64,000 bases of DNA from Cristatella mucedo (Eukaryota > Bryozoa > Phylactolaemata > Cristatellidae): contig WPIO01000063.1 of NCBI GenBank assembly GCA_009760855.2, positions 617,501-681,500 of the forward strand, given 5' to 3'. A program made the position numbers and the translations under genes. A model generated the notes under the pieces. It worked only from the letters and a program-made list of their open reading frames with translations. It made no database searches and was not told where the DNA came from. Positions 11,211 to 22,852 of this stretch are shown one piece after another (position 1 is the first letter of the stretch; the number at the start of each line of letters is the position of its first letter).

Positions 11211-12353
11211 CTAGTTAAATTTTTTTACAAGCCACTGTGGGAGACAGCTCCCAATCTTGGATAGGGATCGGATGTGTTGGCTAGCTGTAGAGGCCGTTTT
11301 CTGAATGAAGCTTTTGAAATTGAGGCAGCTGTCGAACACGTCACCTAAATTACGAGCACGTGGTGAAGGTCGCACAATAGCATCACCTATTAGAAAAGCA
11401 AAGCCTTTTAATCCAGCCGAACGCTTAGCGTGTCCTATGAGCAGCAGTTCGGTTTTATCGTCATTTAATTTCAGGAAGTTTTCCGACATCCAGGATCGAA
11501 TGTCGGCAAGGCAAGCATTCAGTTTTTCCGTTGCTGCAGCAGATTCCGACGGTTTAAATGACAAATACAACTGAGCATCGTCAGCATAGAAGTGATATCC
11601 TATTCCATGGGCCTTAATCACTTTTCCCAGAGGTTGTGTATAAATGGAGAACAGCAAGGGACCGAGTACAGACCCTTGAGGGACTCCACAGGTGACCCTT
11701 CTCGTGTCTGAGACCTGACCCCCACACGACACGGTTTGAACACGATCAGACAAGTATGACTTTAACCACGCCAGTGCTTCGTCTGCCAGACCGATCGTTG
11801 TTCTCAATCGTTCAAGCAGAACTTCGTGATCAATGGTGTCGAAGGCAGCTGACAGATCCAGCAGAGCTAGGGCAGTGACATTCCCGTCGTCGTTGCCACG
11901 TAGAATGTCACTGTTAACACGGAGGAGAGCAGTTTCAGTAGAGTGCTGCCTCTTGAACCCTGATTGAAATGTGTCTGACATTCCATTATTTTCAATATGT
12001 TTAACTAGCTGCTTAGCAACAGATTTTTCAAGAATCTTTGATGAGAACAGAAGAAGGGAAACTGGACGATAGTTTGCTAGGACCTCTGTGTCTAATCCAG
12101 GCTTTTTAAGAATAGGTCTAACGATTGCCGATTTGAAGGACTTGGGGACGACCCCTTTTCCCAAAGAAGCATTAAAAATCTTGGTTATGGCAGGGCTATG
12201 TTGGTCTGCAAGTGAAGACCACAGAGATGAAGGTATAGGGTCTTCAGGAGACGAGCTCTTTTTGCTAGACCTTATTAAGGCAGCCACATCACAGGCAGAA
12301 ACATCGGAGAACCTTTTAAGAAAGGTCACAGGTTCTTGTGACGACAACAGCAA
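11211..12353 (-). pseudogene. LINE-B ORF2, reverse transcriptase domain
   Basis: A 380-residue open segment of a non-LTR reverse transcriptase. Visible motifs in order are NYRPVSL (94-100), FQSGFKRQHSTETALL (129-144), LDLSAAFDTIDH (165-176), GVPQGSVLGPLLF (223-235) and the catalytic YADD (256-259), then LNDDKTELLLIG (296-307). In an active element it would make cDNA at the nicked target. The apurinic-type endonuclease domain that should precede it is absent through 5' truncation. The frame ends at a stop just after LVKKF, within an A-rich run where related copies read on into LTSFLVLSRL, so the stop is a simple frameshift. Confidence 0.93.
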
Positions 12354-12374
12354 TCAATTCATGGGTTGCTTCCT

Positions 12375-12470
12375 TTAAATTATATTAAAGTTCCTAGGAA
12401 GATATTTAGTTCGATTTAATGTTGACAAATTCAATTTTGATGTTGTTATTATTACTGCTATATTATTACG
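12375..12470 (+). mobile_element. Decayed LINE-A 3' tail
   Basis: Weak match to the LINE-A tail: the block TTAAAGTTCCTAGGAAGATA resembles TAAAGTGCCTAGAAAGAGAT and is followed by ATT-rich sequence. It abuts the 5' end of the LINE-B copy. Confidence 0.5.
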
Positions 12471-13293
12471 GTACGGTACGGTTTGGTAGGTACAAGGTAC
12501 AAGCTTCTCGGGCCTTGACAATCCTTGCACTACGGTGCGTGTAATTAGCGGTTCGGCACGCACCCCAGCACAGGAAGTCGTGAAGGAAGGAATTCAGGAA
12601 GCACTCGCCTGAAATTGATGTTTTCTACCAACTAGCTGAAAAAATCAGGCAATTCTACAAATCAAAGTATGCTGGTCACCTTTAACAGCTACCGATGACC
12701 GAAACGTTTGACTATAAGTACTTTGCCCTAAAAATGACCAAAAATATTAAATTAGTCACTATCGAGATAATCGGGCTTTTCTAGATCAATAATTGCCTTA
12801 TCAACTGGCTCTAGCATGTGAGGAATGAGAGGTTATAGGCCTTTGTAGTGGCTATGGCTTAGAATTCAGCGTCATTTGCCGGCTAAAGGAAGCAGCAACC
12901 TGAATTTCACTTCCAACTCTTACATTTTTTATACGGCAATGTTTCGGAAGCTGTAAAGGCACTGCTATTAATTTTAAAATTGCTCTTTTCTATTAATTTA
13001 ACTGGCAATTAATCTCAAGAATATGATTAATTTGATCCGTCAGGCTAAAAAATATTATCAAATCGATTATGCCTGGAGACTAAAACTTTTTTCCTCGGCC
13101 AACAATTTTGTCAAGTAAAAATATAACTTGCAGCAGGGCAAGCCCTAGTGGTTTAAGTTCCAAAAACAAGCAAAAGATGTTAATAATAATAATAGCATTG
13201 CCTGTGGTTTTTACCGTAGAGCGTTTCTAGCGGCTTCTTTTGCGTAGATTTACTATAACTGATAGAATGTTGATTATTTTGCTTAGTTTTGGT
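12471..13293. other. AT-rich spacer, nothing recognised
   Basis: AT-rich unique sequence. One perfect 8-bp hairpin (GGTGCGTG / CACGCACC, 15-base loop) lies at 12,534-12,564. No gene or dispersed repeat recognised. Confidence 0.45.
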
Positions 13294-13568
13294 TAATAAT
13301 AATAATAATAATAATACGCTGGATAAAGCGCCCTCGGAGAACTCAATTTCTTTCTAGGCGTTTTACATTTGCTGTAAAGGGAAACGCGATTGAATGGTGA
13401 GTAATACCATGCTTGATAAACAACATGAATAACATGGTTAGGGGTGACATGCACAGGGTCAGCATGCAAGTGTGGTTAGTGGCAGCGTGCACAGTGTCAG
13501 CATGCATAAGCACATAAAGGACGAATCAAGGGGACCCACTAAATGCTGTCCTAAATAGGCGCGTTTTT
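13294..13568 (-). mobile_element. LINE-A 3' UTR fragment with (ATT)n tail
   Basis: Minus strand: AAT repeats on plus (the ATT tail), then the tail block, then the 3' UTR with AACATGGTTAGGGGTGACAT, stopping before the coding part. A 5'-truncated insertion. Confidence 0.88.
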
Positions 13569-14340
13569 CATCTAGGGCTTGGCCATCTTGAGGTTCTACT
13601 TATCTCGGGCATACAAAAGTGAAATTTGGGGTCGTGCTTCCGGTAACTGGTAAATGACAACAACCTAAAATCTAGCCATTAGAGAGCAACGCGTACCTCT
13701 TTTCTCTACCCACCACACTCTCTACCAATGGATGTAGTGACCGTAGCCAGAAGCGAGCCACCGACTTTCGGTGCCTTCGAGCAGAAGGCTCGATTGCCAA
13801 ATGGATTCGCTGGAAATCATTCGAATGGAAATCAGTTATAGCCTGAGGGACGACAATAAAGGCAAGATGCTGAGTGGTGGAAGATGGTATGAAAGCCACC
13901 GAATAAGCCAAAAAGTATGGATAAGTACAGCCGGTACAGCCGAATTAAGTGACCTGTGACCTGCTGGCCAGTAGGTCTTGAAATCGATTCGACGAGGCAG
14001 CTGTTCAACTCAAACAGAAGTGGTTCCTCGGTGTGTAGCAGCTACTCCGTCGACGGCAGACCAGACGGCAGCCGCTAATTTTAGAACCGGCGGAAGACGA
14101 TGAAGGGGCTCCGGCAGGTAGTCCTGAGTACAGTGTTTGCAGTCATCTAGACGCAGTGTCACAAAGCGCGAACTCATTTGTTGAGAGCAATGTCTGAGCT
14201 GAGTGCTGATTAGTAGCGACGAAAACCACTATTGTCGGTCCAAAAAAAATCTTAACAGGTCTTCAAGCGTGCTTGATATTTTGCACATTGCCAGAAGTTC
14301 GTCCGGCTGACTACACTCCGGGACGAATTGCTCAACTTCG
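13569..14340. other. No gene recognised
   Basis: Unique-looking sequence. Nothing recognised. Confidence 0.4.
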
Positions 14341-14520
14341 TTAAATAAATAAATACAAGCTGATTTAGCAGACTCTTTTTGTATAGCGACAGAAGAGCCT
14401 TGACGGCTATCATCACCGCTGCAGCGGCGATAAAGGATTGTCCACCACAGGATTCGAACCCACGACCTTGGGCCGAGGTCGTGAAAAGCAACCGCCTTAC
14501 CGAGTGAGCCATTACGGCTC
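14341..14520 (-). mobile_element. tRNA-derived SINE, family 1, well preserved
   Basis: On the minus strand the head reads TGGCTCACTCGGTAAGG (A box) and GGTTCGAATCC (B box). The body carries GCTCTTCTGTCGCTATACAA and AGTCTGCTAAATCAGC, and the copy ends in a TATTTATTTA tail. It serves as the reference copy for family 1. The A and B boxes are internal Pol III promoter elements inherited from a tRNA. Confidence 0.85.
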
Positions 14521-15006
14521 GTTCACAACCCCAATGGAGACTCACTCAGCAGCCATTCAATACCAGGCCACGTATGACATCGCAACACACCTCCCATCGA
14601 GAACCAGTAGTAGCAATAAGAAGCGCCCAGTGGTGCCTACAAGGCAGTCCACACCATCGGCGACAGGGAACGGCAGACATGAAGGACGGTTTCGCATCAT
14701 TTCACTCGCTTACGGTGCTTACTTACTGCCATCGCTCGCTCAGCGCTGTCAGCTCTAGTCCAGAAGGCCCCGATTCTCTCCTCAAAAGTCGAGATGATCC
14801 GAACTTCTTTACGGTTGCGTCGACACTCTCTTTCCCCCCCCCCCGAAATTCGAAGATCAGAGCGAAGGTTGCTGGTGGTACTATCATGATCATCTTGAAT
14901 TATTTTAAACCGGATCCTAGCTGCTCTAACGTTTGCATTCCTCAATCAGGAATCAATTGGGAGACATCATTTAAAAGATGATGCATGCAGTGTACTCGAG
15001 TTGGAA

Positions 15007-15010
<4 letters not shown>
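14521..15010. other. No gene recognised
   Basis: Nothing recognised; a C10 run lies near 14,835. Confidence 0.4.

Positions 15011-15054
<44 letters not shown>
15011..15054. repeat. (AT)n microsatellite
   Basis: A pure TA dinucleotide tract of about 44 bases. Confidence 0.97.
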
Positions 15055-15055
<1 letters not shown>

Positions 15056-15569
15056 CTAGCAACGTTCGGATGTGACGGCTAGCTGTGATGGCTAGATTTG
15101 CTCCATCGAGCTAATGAAAATGCCATAAATTAAATCAATGCCATAATGGTTAAATTGGCCTGAGTGCTTGCATCGTATCTTATATTTTCTTGGCAGACCA
15201 TCGAGCGACAATGGCTCATAGCCTCCAAGACTTCGGAAGGTGATCCTGTAAAACTTTTTAGAAAGGCCTGTTGCAAAACTTCCTCTAGCATACTCGTACC
15301 GTGGGTTTAATTTACCTCACCCATCTATGAAATAAAATAAGTTACGTTACGGCACCTAGCAGAAGCAGAATCTGTTACAACTGTGGAAAGATGATACAAA
15401 CTAGCGAAGACCTGTAAAAAAATTTGGGATATCGTAACTTTATTTGCAGAGCTTAGAGTTTGAAAAATAAATCTCGTTCAAATTCAATTTCAAACCATTT
15501 TAACCACTTATTTTGTAGTGCGAAATGCAACCTAATATTAGCTAATTGTATGCTTAGATGTGTACATCC

Positions 15570-15606
<37 letters not shown>

Positions 15607-15950
15607 TCAAGACACGGGATATTGTAATTGGTCTGGCGAAGTTAAACGTTTGGTGGCGAAATCTTGCAGCAGCGAGACTTGTTAGCTTCCTCTTCAGTCT
15701 CTTGCTGTTGCTGCTTGGGACGTAAGTTGCATTTACGTAGAGCTTCTAAAGCACGACACTTTTTGCTGTCATTGTGATTATTCGCTTTGCGATGTGCCTT
15801 CAGCGATAACTTCGCATGTATTCGGCTCGCTCAGCACTTCTTGATCTAAATCCATTCATATTAAAACAAAATACTTGCCTTGTCGATTTCCCTGTACAGC
15901 TTGAAGAGGGAAATGGAAGAAGTTAAGCACAATGTGCTTAATTACACTCG
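15055..15950. other. AT-rich spacer with a second (AT)n tract
   Basis: Unique AT-rich sequence. A TA tract of about 30 bases lies at 15,572-15,603. No gene recognised. Confidence 0.45.
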
Positions 15951-16505
15951 ACGCCTTTTGTCGCTCACTTTTAGGTCCCTTCATTCTTTGGCTCCAGCCT
16001 ATCTCTCTCAGATCTATTCCCACACCAGGCCAAGCATCATACCACCCGCTTTTCGGAATCCAACAGTCTACCAATGCCTCGTACAGACCTCAAATCCTGT
16101 GGAGACCGTGCATTTAGTTCGTATGCTCCCAAAGCTTGGAACTCCCTCCCGACCTGCGTCAGAACATCCTCTGACTTGACCACATTTAATAAAAACTTAA
16201 AAACACACCTGTTTAGGACAGCATTTAGTGGGTCCGTGTGATTCATCCTTCATGTGCTTATGCGTGCTGACACTGTGCATGCTGCCACTAACCACATTTG
16301 CATGCTGACCCTGTGCATGTCACCCCTAACCATGTCATTCATTTTGTTTGTTTATCAAGCATGATATTACTCACCGTTCAATTGCATTTCCCTTTGCAGC
16401 AAATGTAAAGCGCCTAGAGAGAGAGATTGAGCTCTATGAGGGCGCTCTATCAAGTGCATTATTATGGTTATCAAGTGCATTACTATTTATCAAGTGCATT
16501 ATCAC
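15951..16505 (+). mobile_element. LINE-A copy with 3' end repeated three times
   Basis: Plus strand. It starts at the LTFRSLHSLAPAYLS block and runs through the C-terminal ORF2 region (frame broken) and the 3' UTR to GCGCCTAGAGAGAGAGATTG. The terminal 14-mer TATCAAGTGCATTA then occurs three times (about 16,449-16,504) with short spacers instead of a simple ATT run. Confidence 0.88.
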
Positions 16506-17679
16506 TTTGTTCACTTTCGTGCAATGCTTAACCTTTATCACTTCCCTGCACCTCTAAATGAGTTTTAATGCGCTTCTGATTTGTAGCAAATGTCAATCGC
16601 ATTTGTGTATGCACATTTTCCGGGCTCTCTTCCCATTGGTTCGAACCGGCTAACAAATCAGCGACTTTCGTTCACGGGATAGATTTACGTATTCACATGC
16701 ATCCCCACTAACTAAAGCGAGGAAGTCCATCCTCCTGTCAAGCGGCCAGATGGCGACCAATACTTCCTGGAGTGACGTGTAATAGACGTGTAAATTTATG
16801 TACAGTCATGTATTTCTACTGTGACTCAGCGAAGCGAGTCCGCAGGCAGTGAGCTCTACTTCAAAATTATAGAGAGATTGGCGACGTCGTTGCAGTCAGC
16901 AAGAATCGCATTGTGGATGGCATTGACAAGCATGGAACCACTTTCTTAGAGCTTGTCGAGAAGGCATACACAAAACTTAGTCTGCAGGGCTTTGCGAAAT
17001 AAGAAGCAATGGCGCATATACTCCCATCTGTGGGCAAAAGCTGCAACGTGCCGTACTGAGTTCAAACTGTGGTGCGCCAGCGCGGAAAGGCCGACATGCT
17101 GAGCCCTATACTATAGCATAGCATCAGCAAGGAAAAACGCTGTAAGCAAGTGCAGGAATTCAAGTGCATGTTGCAATCATAAGGATTTGATATAAGAAAA
17201 AGTCGCTGATCAGCCTCCGGGCAGATGGGCAGAGGAACTCGAAGAATAAAACAAAGAAATTCGGGAATCAATGCAAACCAGATACTCGCCGCAAACGACA
17301 GTCGCTACGGCAGTCATTGCGACAGTCGCTAAGCCAGAGCGCCCTTTCCAGGCACAACCCACAGCACAGTTGCAATCACTTTCATTTTTACTAAAACTAA
17401 TATTCTTCAAGACTAACGTGGGTTGTTGACGATTCGAGAACCAATGATGCTGCAATATATTATATTTCGGTACATACTCACTCCAATCTCGTAGAAGCCA
17501 TCTACCATAGAATGCATGGTGACCTTGAAATGAATCCTGCGAAGGTCACACCCTTCGTATGAAGGCGGATCGAGAGCAGCACCCCCAGCGAGAAACTTGG
17601 GGGAGGTCTGTAGCAGTTTAAATGTGCTTGCATAGTTGCCGGAATTCATGGGGGCTGACCGGTTAATAAAAATGCATGA
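16506..17679. other. No gene recognised
   Basis: Mostly unique sequence. A short plus-strand stretch at about 16,884-17,000 reads like protein (DVVAVSKNRIVDGIDKHG) but is bounded by stops and I cannot assign it. No LINE, SINE or tRNA signature. Confidence 0.35.
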
Positions 17680-18450
17680 ATAATAACAATAATAACAATA
17701 ATAATGCAATTATATAGCGCCCTCAGAGAACCTGATCTCTCTCGAGGCACTTTACGTATGCTGCAAAGAAAGCACGATCAAATCGTTAATGGTAACAAGT
17801 ACAATTTTAACAAGCATAATATGGTTGGAGGTAACATGCACATTGCCAACATGTAAATGTGGTTAGTGGTAATATGTGCAGTGTCCGCACGCATAAGCAC
17901 ACAAAGGATGATCACAGGGACCGCCCATTTATTTAAGAAACATGTGCATTTTTAGCTTCTTTTTAAATGTAGTCAAGTCACGGGTGTCGCGACGTCAGTC
18001 ACAAGTGATTTTCAGGCATTGGGAACATCCGTCGGGACGGTCTCCAGAGGATTTGAAGTTGGTTTGAATCATAGATCAATGATTTGAGACAGAAAAGTGG
18101 GTAGAATGATGCCTAGCCTGGTGTGGGAGTAGTTCTGATAGGTAGGCTGGCTGGAGACAGAGAATGAAGGGACTTAAAAGTGAGTGATGTAACCTCGAAG
18201 TCGATGCGCTGCTTGCATGGGAGGCAGTGCGGGTCGGCGATAAGTGGCGTGATGAGGAAACTGCAACGCTCACGACAACCAAGCCAACCAGCAGAGTTTT
18301 GCACACACAACTTCAGGCACCTTGCTGCACAGGCTTGACGACCAGCAAGAAAACAGTGAGTTACACAAGTTGATATGGGATGTCACGAATACGCGGACAA
18401 ATTTGAACCCAATATTGCTGTCTGAGCAGGCTCGAATTTAGCACATAGGT
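17680..18450 (-). mobile_element. LINE-A copy, degenerate, with tail
   Basis: Minus strand from an ATT-type tail through the 3' UTR into the C-terminal ORF2 region. SRHLSPTRT and LTFKSLHSLSPA are recognisable, with several small deletions and frameshifts. Confidence 0.82.
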
Positions 18451-20859
18451 GCACTACTAGGGTTTTACTTAATTTTTGGTAGAAGGACATTGCCAAATTC
18501 GGCAAGCCTGAGCTGACGAACTGCTGGTCGTTTCGTATTTATTACTTTTACTATTTTACTTTTACTGTTACTTTATTACTTTTTATATTGTATTACTTAT
18601 TTTTATTTAAAGAATGTGAGCAGTGCTAGTCTGTAATAATTAATTTCTCATCCACAGGCTGGTTAAAGTAGAGAACCTGCGTTAGTAAGACGCTTATCTG
18701 CCGCACCGAGTTGCTTCAAGTAAAGTTGAGCGCAGCTCAAAGGAAGCGCACCCCCTCTCGGGCGTCTTCATCTGCGGATTTAAAGTACTTGGTTCATTTT
18801 CGTGGACTAGTGGTTTTGCCCTCAAGGTCAAGGTTGGCCATCCAAAATCCCCACCGTGACAATGGTCAGTTCAATAGGCCTATTCTTAGGTGCCATAGTC
18901 TCAAGATTGGTATGCAAACAAAACGGCGGACATCACTGGCACGTTTTCAGTGAGCTCGAGTCAGATCCGTATGGGAATCACTGGGGGCCTGACATTTGGC
19001 TCATATTCGACCAGTCGCACTTAAGGTTTCTCCTGTTTAGCGATCCTACTTATCGATCTACAGCAGTATCACGGAGCACAAGTAATTTATACTCGACAAG
19101 CTATCTGAGCTCATACGAAAAAAGGTAATCCACGGTTTACTTTTCTCAAATTAATTTGATATTTATGCAGAAACGCGCACGGCAGTCGACCTTATCAAGC
19201 TCGGCAAGCCCTTTTCGCGTTAATCGCGCCTCTGAGTTCGACAACTGAGATCACCGAGGTCAATGAGCCCCAATTACTCCACTGGCTGCAGCGAGAAAGA
19301 GCCCGCCAGCCACTTTCGCATCCTTACTTCGGTTTCTAAAGAAATTCCGGTACTAGCATTCAGTAATAACGGTCATAATCGGTCGTTCGCGTGGCGCCAT
19401 AAGAGAAGATCTAGACTAGATCTCTATCCGGGCGCTTAGCAGCTCGCTAAATGAGAATCATTAATCGAGGGACAAATGACATGCACGGCGTCATGCTTAG
19501 GACAGGCAGGCAAAAACAAACAAGCGTGACGAGGGTGTGCAACGCCGGAATCGCACTTCCGCTTATAGCTACCGGCGTTTAGCAACCACCCGTGCGTCTA
19601 AAGGCTGAATTTAGAGTAAATGCTTAGAACGCGTACATAGATCGTGGTAATCCTTGCATTTACAAAAAGCACTTCCTCACGCCACTGCCTGACGCCTCGG
19701 TTCAACGCAAGTTGTCGACTTTGAGCCGGACAGATGCTTCACACGCACGCAGACAGACTAATGTTGAGGCAACAGCCTCCCGCACTCCCAACTAATTGTT
19801 GCCATGCAGTTGCCTCCCAGGTGGAATGTTTCCGGTTCCCCTAATCAGATATTTCGCTGTTTCGAGGAAATTGGCGTGCTGCGCAGTGCACTTATCTTAA
19901 TCTAAGCAACATCTTGCTAGAGATACGAGTTCAAGAGGTCTTAGACTTTTTCTAACTCTGACTATTGCAGAGTTTGCGGAATAATTACCAAAGCTATTAG
20001 CCTGAGATACTAAGCGACGAGACGCTGAAATCGGTGGACAACGAAACGGTGAACGATGTGCCAAAAATTAGCTGACGAACAGCTTGAATAAACCGTGAGA
20101 CTGAATTTAGTTTACTAGGAAAGTAAGTATGGAAGGCGAAGAGAAGCGGGTAAATAAGCGAAGCATTTTGAATGTGCCTTGCTGCATGCCCGATGGCTAC
20201 TCGAAGAGAATTATATCGGCGGTGCAACTGCAAACCACTAGGTAGTTGCATCTCGAGCGATGTGTTCATTCGTGAAAAATGTGCTTGTTTTTTCGCCACT
20301 AGCAACGTAAAATTCAGACTGCGGCATAGTTGCTAACTCTTTTAATCCTAAATGGGGTGCTGAACAGATCACCATAACTTTATATCTGATCACAATTTTC
20401 GCCGGAAATTTGCGGTCAGCCTCCGGTAGATTCTGACGGTGGTAAACTCGATGTGCTAACTTAGCTGTGGGATGAGCCAATAAAGAAAGCATGCATCACT
20501 AATAAGACTCTCCGGACTCTCGCGGCCATCAAAAGATGCCATGAGTGCGGCGTGACAGCCGTGAGAGCTGAATTCAAGTCCACATTCGCCCCAGCGTCAC
20601 TCACCCTTCCGGGGATTGGTTACTGTGGCACAGCGTTGAGCCGTCTGGCTTTCATTGTTGTGGCAATATATATGGCCGTGCGCTTTACAGCGGACCTCCA
20701 GGGTTTGCCACTAGAATTTGATTATCACAGCAATCTCGTAGCCCAAATGACGCAGTCGTAAGCACGATAACTCCCTCGAGACCAGCTACTGCTTTGCTCC
20801 TGCAGCAGGAGCTGGCTGGACCGCTCCTGCTGCAGTGCTGTCACCGCGTCTCCTCGATG
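18451..20859. other. Long gene-poor stretch, nothing recognised
   Basis: About 2.4 kb without matches to the dispersed repeats. A low-complexity TTTACT/TTATT-rich tract lies at about 18,535-18,620. Open frames are all under 105 residues and featureless. Confidence 0.4.
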
Positions 20860-21735
20860 CACTTCGATGCACTCCTCCTCGATTCACACTTCCTCAATCC
20901 TCCCATCATCCTCATCATCTTCCTTGATGCACCCTCGATGCACTCCTCGATTGACTCACCCTCCTCCTCCTCCTCCTCCTCCTCCTCCTCCTCGATGCAC
21001 TCCTCCTCGATGCACTACTACTCACAGCATTCCTCCTCGATCCACCCATCATCATCATCCTCCTCCTCCTCCACCTCCTCCTTCTCTGTGCACCCTCGAT
21101 GCATTCTTCATCGATCCACCCATCATCCTCCTCCTCCTCCTCCTCCTCCTCGATGCACTCCTCCTCAATGCACTACTACTCAATGCATTCCTCCTCGATC
21201 TACCCATCATCATCATCCTCCTCCTCCTCCTCCTTCTCTATGCACCCTCGATGCATTCTTCCTCGATCCACCCATCATCCTCCTCCTCCTCCTCCTCGAT
21301 GCACTCCTCCTCGATGCACTACTACTCAATGCATTCCTCCTCGATCCACCCATCATCATCATCCTCCTCCTCCTCCTCCTCCTTCTCTATGCACCCTCGA
21401 TGCATTCTTCCTCGATCCACCCATCATCCTCCTCCTCCTCCTCCTCGATGCACTCCTCCTCGATGCACTACTACTCAATGCATTCCTCCTCGATCTACCC
21501 ATCATCATCATCATCCTCCTCCTCCTCCTCCTTCTCTATGCACCCTCGATGCATTCTTCCTCGATCCACCCATCATCCTCCTCCTCCTCCTCCTCCTCGA
21601 TGCACTCCTCCTCGATGCACTACTACTCAATGCACTCCTCCTCGATCTACCCATCATCATCATCCTCCTCCTCCTCCTCCTCCTCCTCCTCCTCCTCCTC
21701 CTCCTCCTCCTCCTCGATGCACCCTCCACACAACT
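20860..21735. repeat. CTC-rich minisatellite, unit about 146-158 bp, about five copies
   Basis: The landmark GATGCACTCCTCCTC recurs at 20,994, 21,152, 21,298, 21,447 and 21,599, giving spacings of 158, 146, 149 and 152. The length differences come mainly from the number of CTC triplets. Within each unit there are two related halves, each ending in CGATCYACCCATCATC. All three plus-strand frames stay open for hundreds of codons because the unit lacks stop trinucleotides. Confidence 0.95.
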
Positions 21736-22852
21736 AGACGCACCCTCAACTCCTCGAGGCATGAACTTGCTGAGCACTTCTTTCAGTTGAAAAAGACTGT
21801 TGGAGTCAGTGTTCTTTGAATGAAGCTCTTGGATCGTGGAGTGGAGCTCTGCTAATTTCGAGTGCTGCTACTTTGAAAATCTATCCGGCAACTCGAGTGA
21901 TTTCCTAATACAGCTGCACTTTTTCTGCTTCTGTGCGAGAGACGCAAATAGTCGCCCAAGCAGCAGGGCAGTGAGAGTCGCTTAATCTCTGAATGCTCCG
22001 CAGAAAAATCGCTCCAACTTGTACCAAGCACTCGGCTTCCATTATTTAGTCGAGCTATAGACAAACGCGAGCGACATTAGTTCGACTGGGACGGCTTGTC
22101 AAAACTGCAGGCTCGACTCGCTGGTCCAGCAAGCTCTGGCGTGAGTTCACTCGTCGTTGCGTCGTAGCGACTCAAGAGGCGACACTTCTCGTCTCGTGCC
22201 TGCCGCACCTGCCTGTGCACCGGCCCTCGATTACTGTCTGCGTCTGGGCCTTTCCTGAACATGGCGGCTGGTCCGAAAGTATTCTAGAAGTATTAGCACC
22301 ACCAACCGGTCGAGGTCAACCTCTCGAGTGCAAGCAGCCAGCGAAACGAGCAGCAAGCTAATAGTGGGCATCTGCCAGCTGCGGCCCACACTAAAGCCAT
22401 ATGCGACGCGGTTTTCGCCAATTCAGTGCACGGAGCCGAACATCCGACGGTAGGTGGCAGCTAATCGGAGATGGTGCGTTCTGGGAAAATGGCGACCAGC
22501 CTGGCTGTGGCTTCTCGTTCTCTGTAGCCGAGCTTTCGCCAGCAGGGCAATGGCAACGGGGAACCCCCTCCCCCCTTTAAAAAAGCGACGGTCCATTTTA
22601 ATGCCACAGCACAGATTCGATGCATGTTTCGCATGAATTGACGGCTGGCTGAGCTCTGGGACTAAGCTAATTTTTGGAAGCAAGCGAGAATTTTTCAAGT
22701 GGGCTTCCCATATCGAAAGCATTCCAGTCTTTCTTCAGTTCTTTGTCCTCGGATAGCTTCACTACCTCTCAAGCATAGCGACGATTTATGTCACATTGGT
22801 ATGTATTTAAATGCTTCAGATTTTTTTCGAAGATGTACCACGTCCAAGTAAT
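21736..22852. other. No gene recognised
   Basis: Unique-looking sequence, moderately CpG-rich around 22,080-22,650. Short frames on both strands without motifs. Confidence 0.4.

Larger units (their letters stand above)
10543..12372 (-). mobile_element. LINE-B, 5'-truncated L2/CR1-type retrotransposon, best copy
   Basis: About 1.83 kb on the minus strand. It consists of an open reverse transcriptase segment, a C-terminal ORF2 segment in a second frame, and a 3' UTR that ends in two to three CATTA units. The family differs in sequence from LINE-A but has the same protein layout. At its 5' end (about 12,372) it meets a decayed LINE-A 3' tail at 12,375-12,470. It is the least damaged retroelement in the window but lacks the endonuclease half and is broken by one frameshift. 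Confidence 0.92.

Noticed and set aside
12534..12564. 8-bp perfect hairpin as a possible RNA element or terminator
   Set aside because: A single short stem with a 15-base loop, no T run and no adjacent gene. Such hairpins are expected by chance in 64 kb.
14439..14518. tRNA-like sequences with A and B boxes (also at 57,480, 60,900, 63,000 and 46,110)
   Set aside because: No closing acceptor stem, a constant non-tRNA body follows, and they occur dispersed. They are SINE heads, unlike the true tRNA at 56,854.
16884..17010. Protein-like stretch DVVAVSKNRIVDGIDKHG
   Set aside because: Short, bounded by stops, no splice sites in suitable phase and no family I can name.
20860..21735. CRISPR-like regular repeats
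   Set aside because: The units are about 150 bp and contiguous with no unique spacers, in a eukaryotic context. It is a minisatellite.
20794..21819. Three long overlapping plus-strand frames (341, 307 and 212 residues, Ser/Pro/His/Leu-rich)
   Set aside because: They all derive from the CTC-rich minisatellite, which lacks stop trinucleotides in any frame. There is no unique coding sequence and no evidence of one preferred frame.
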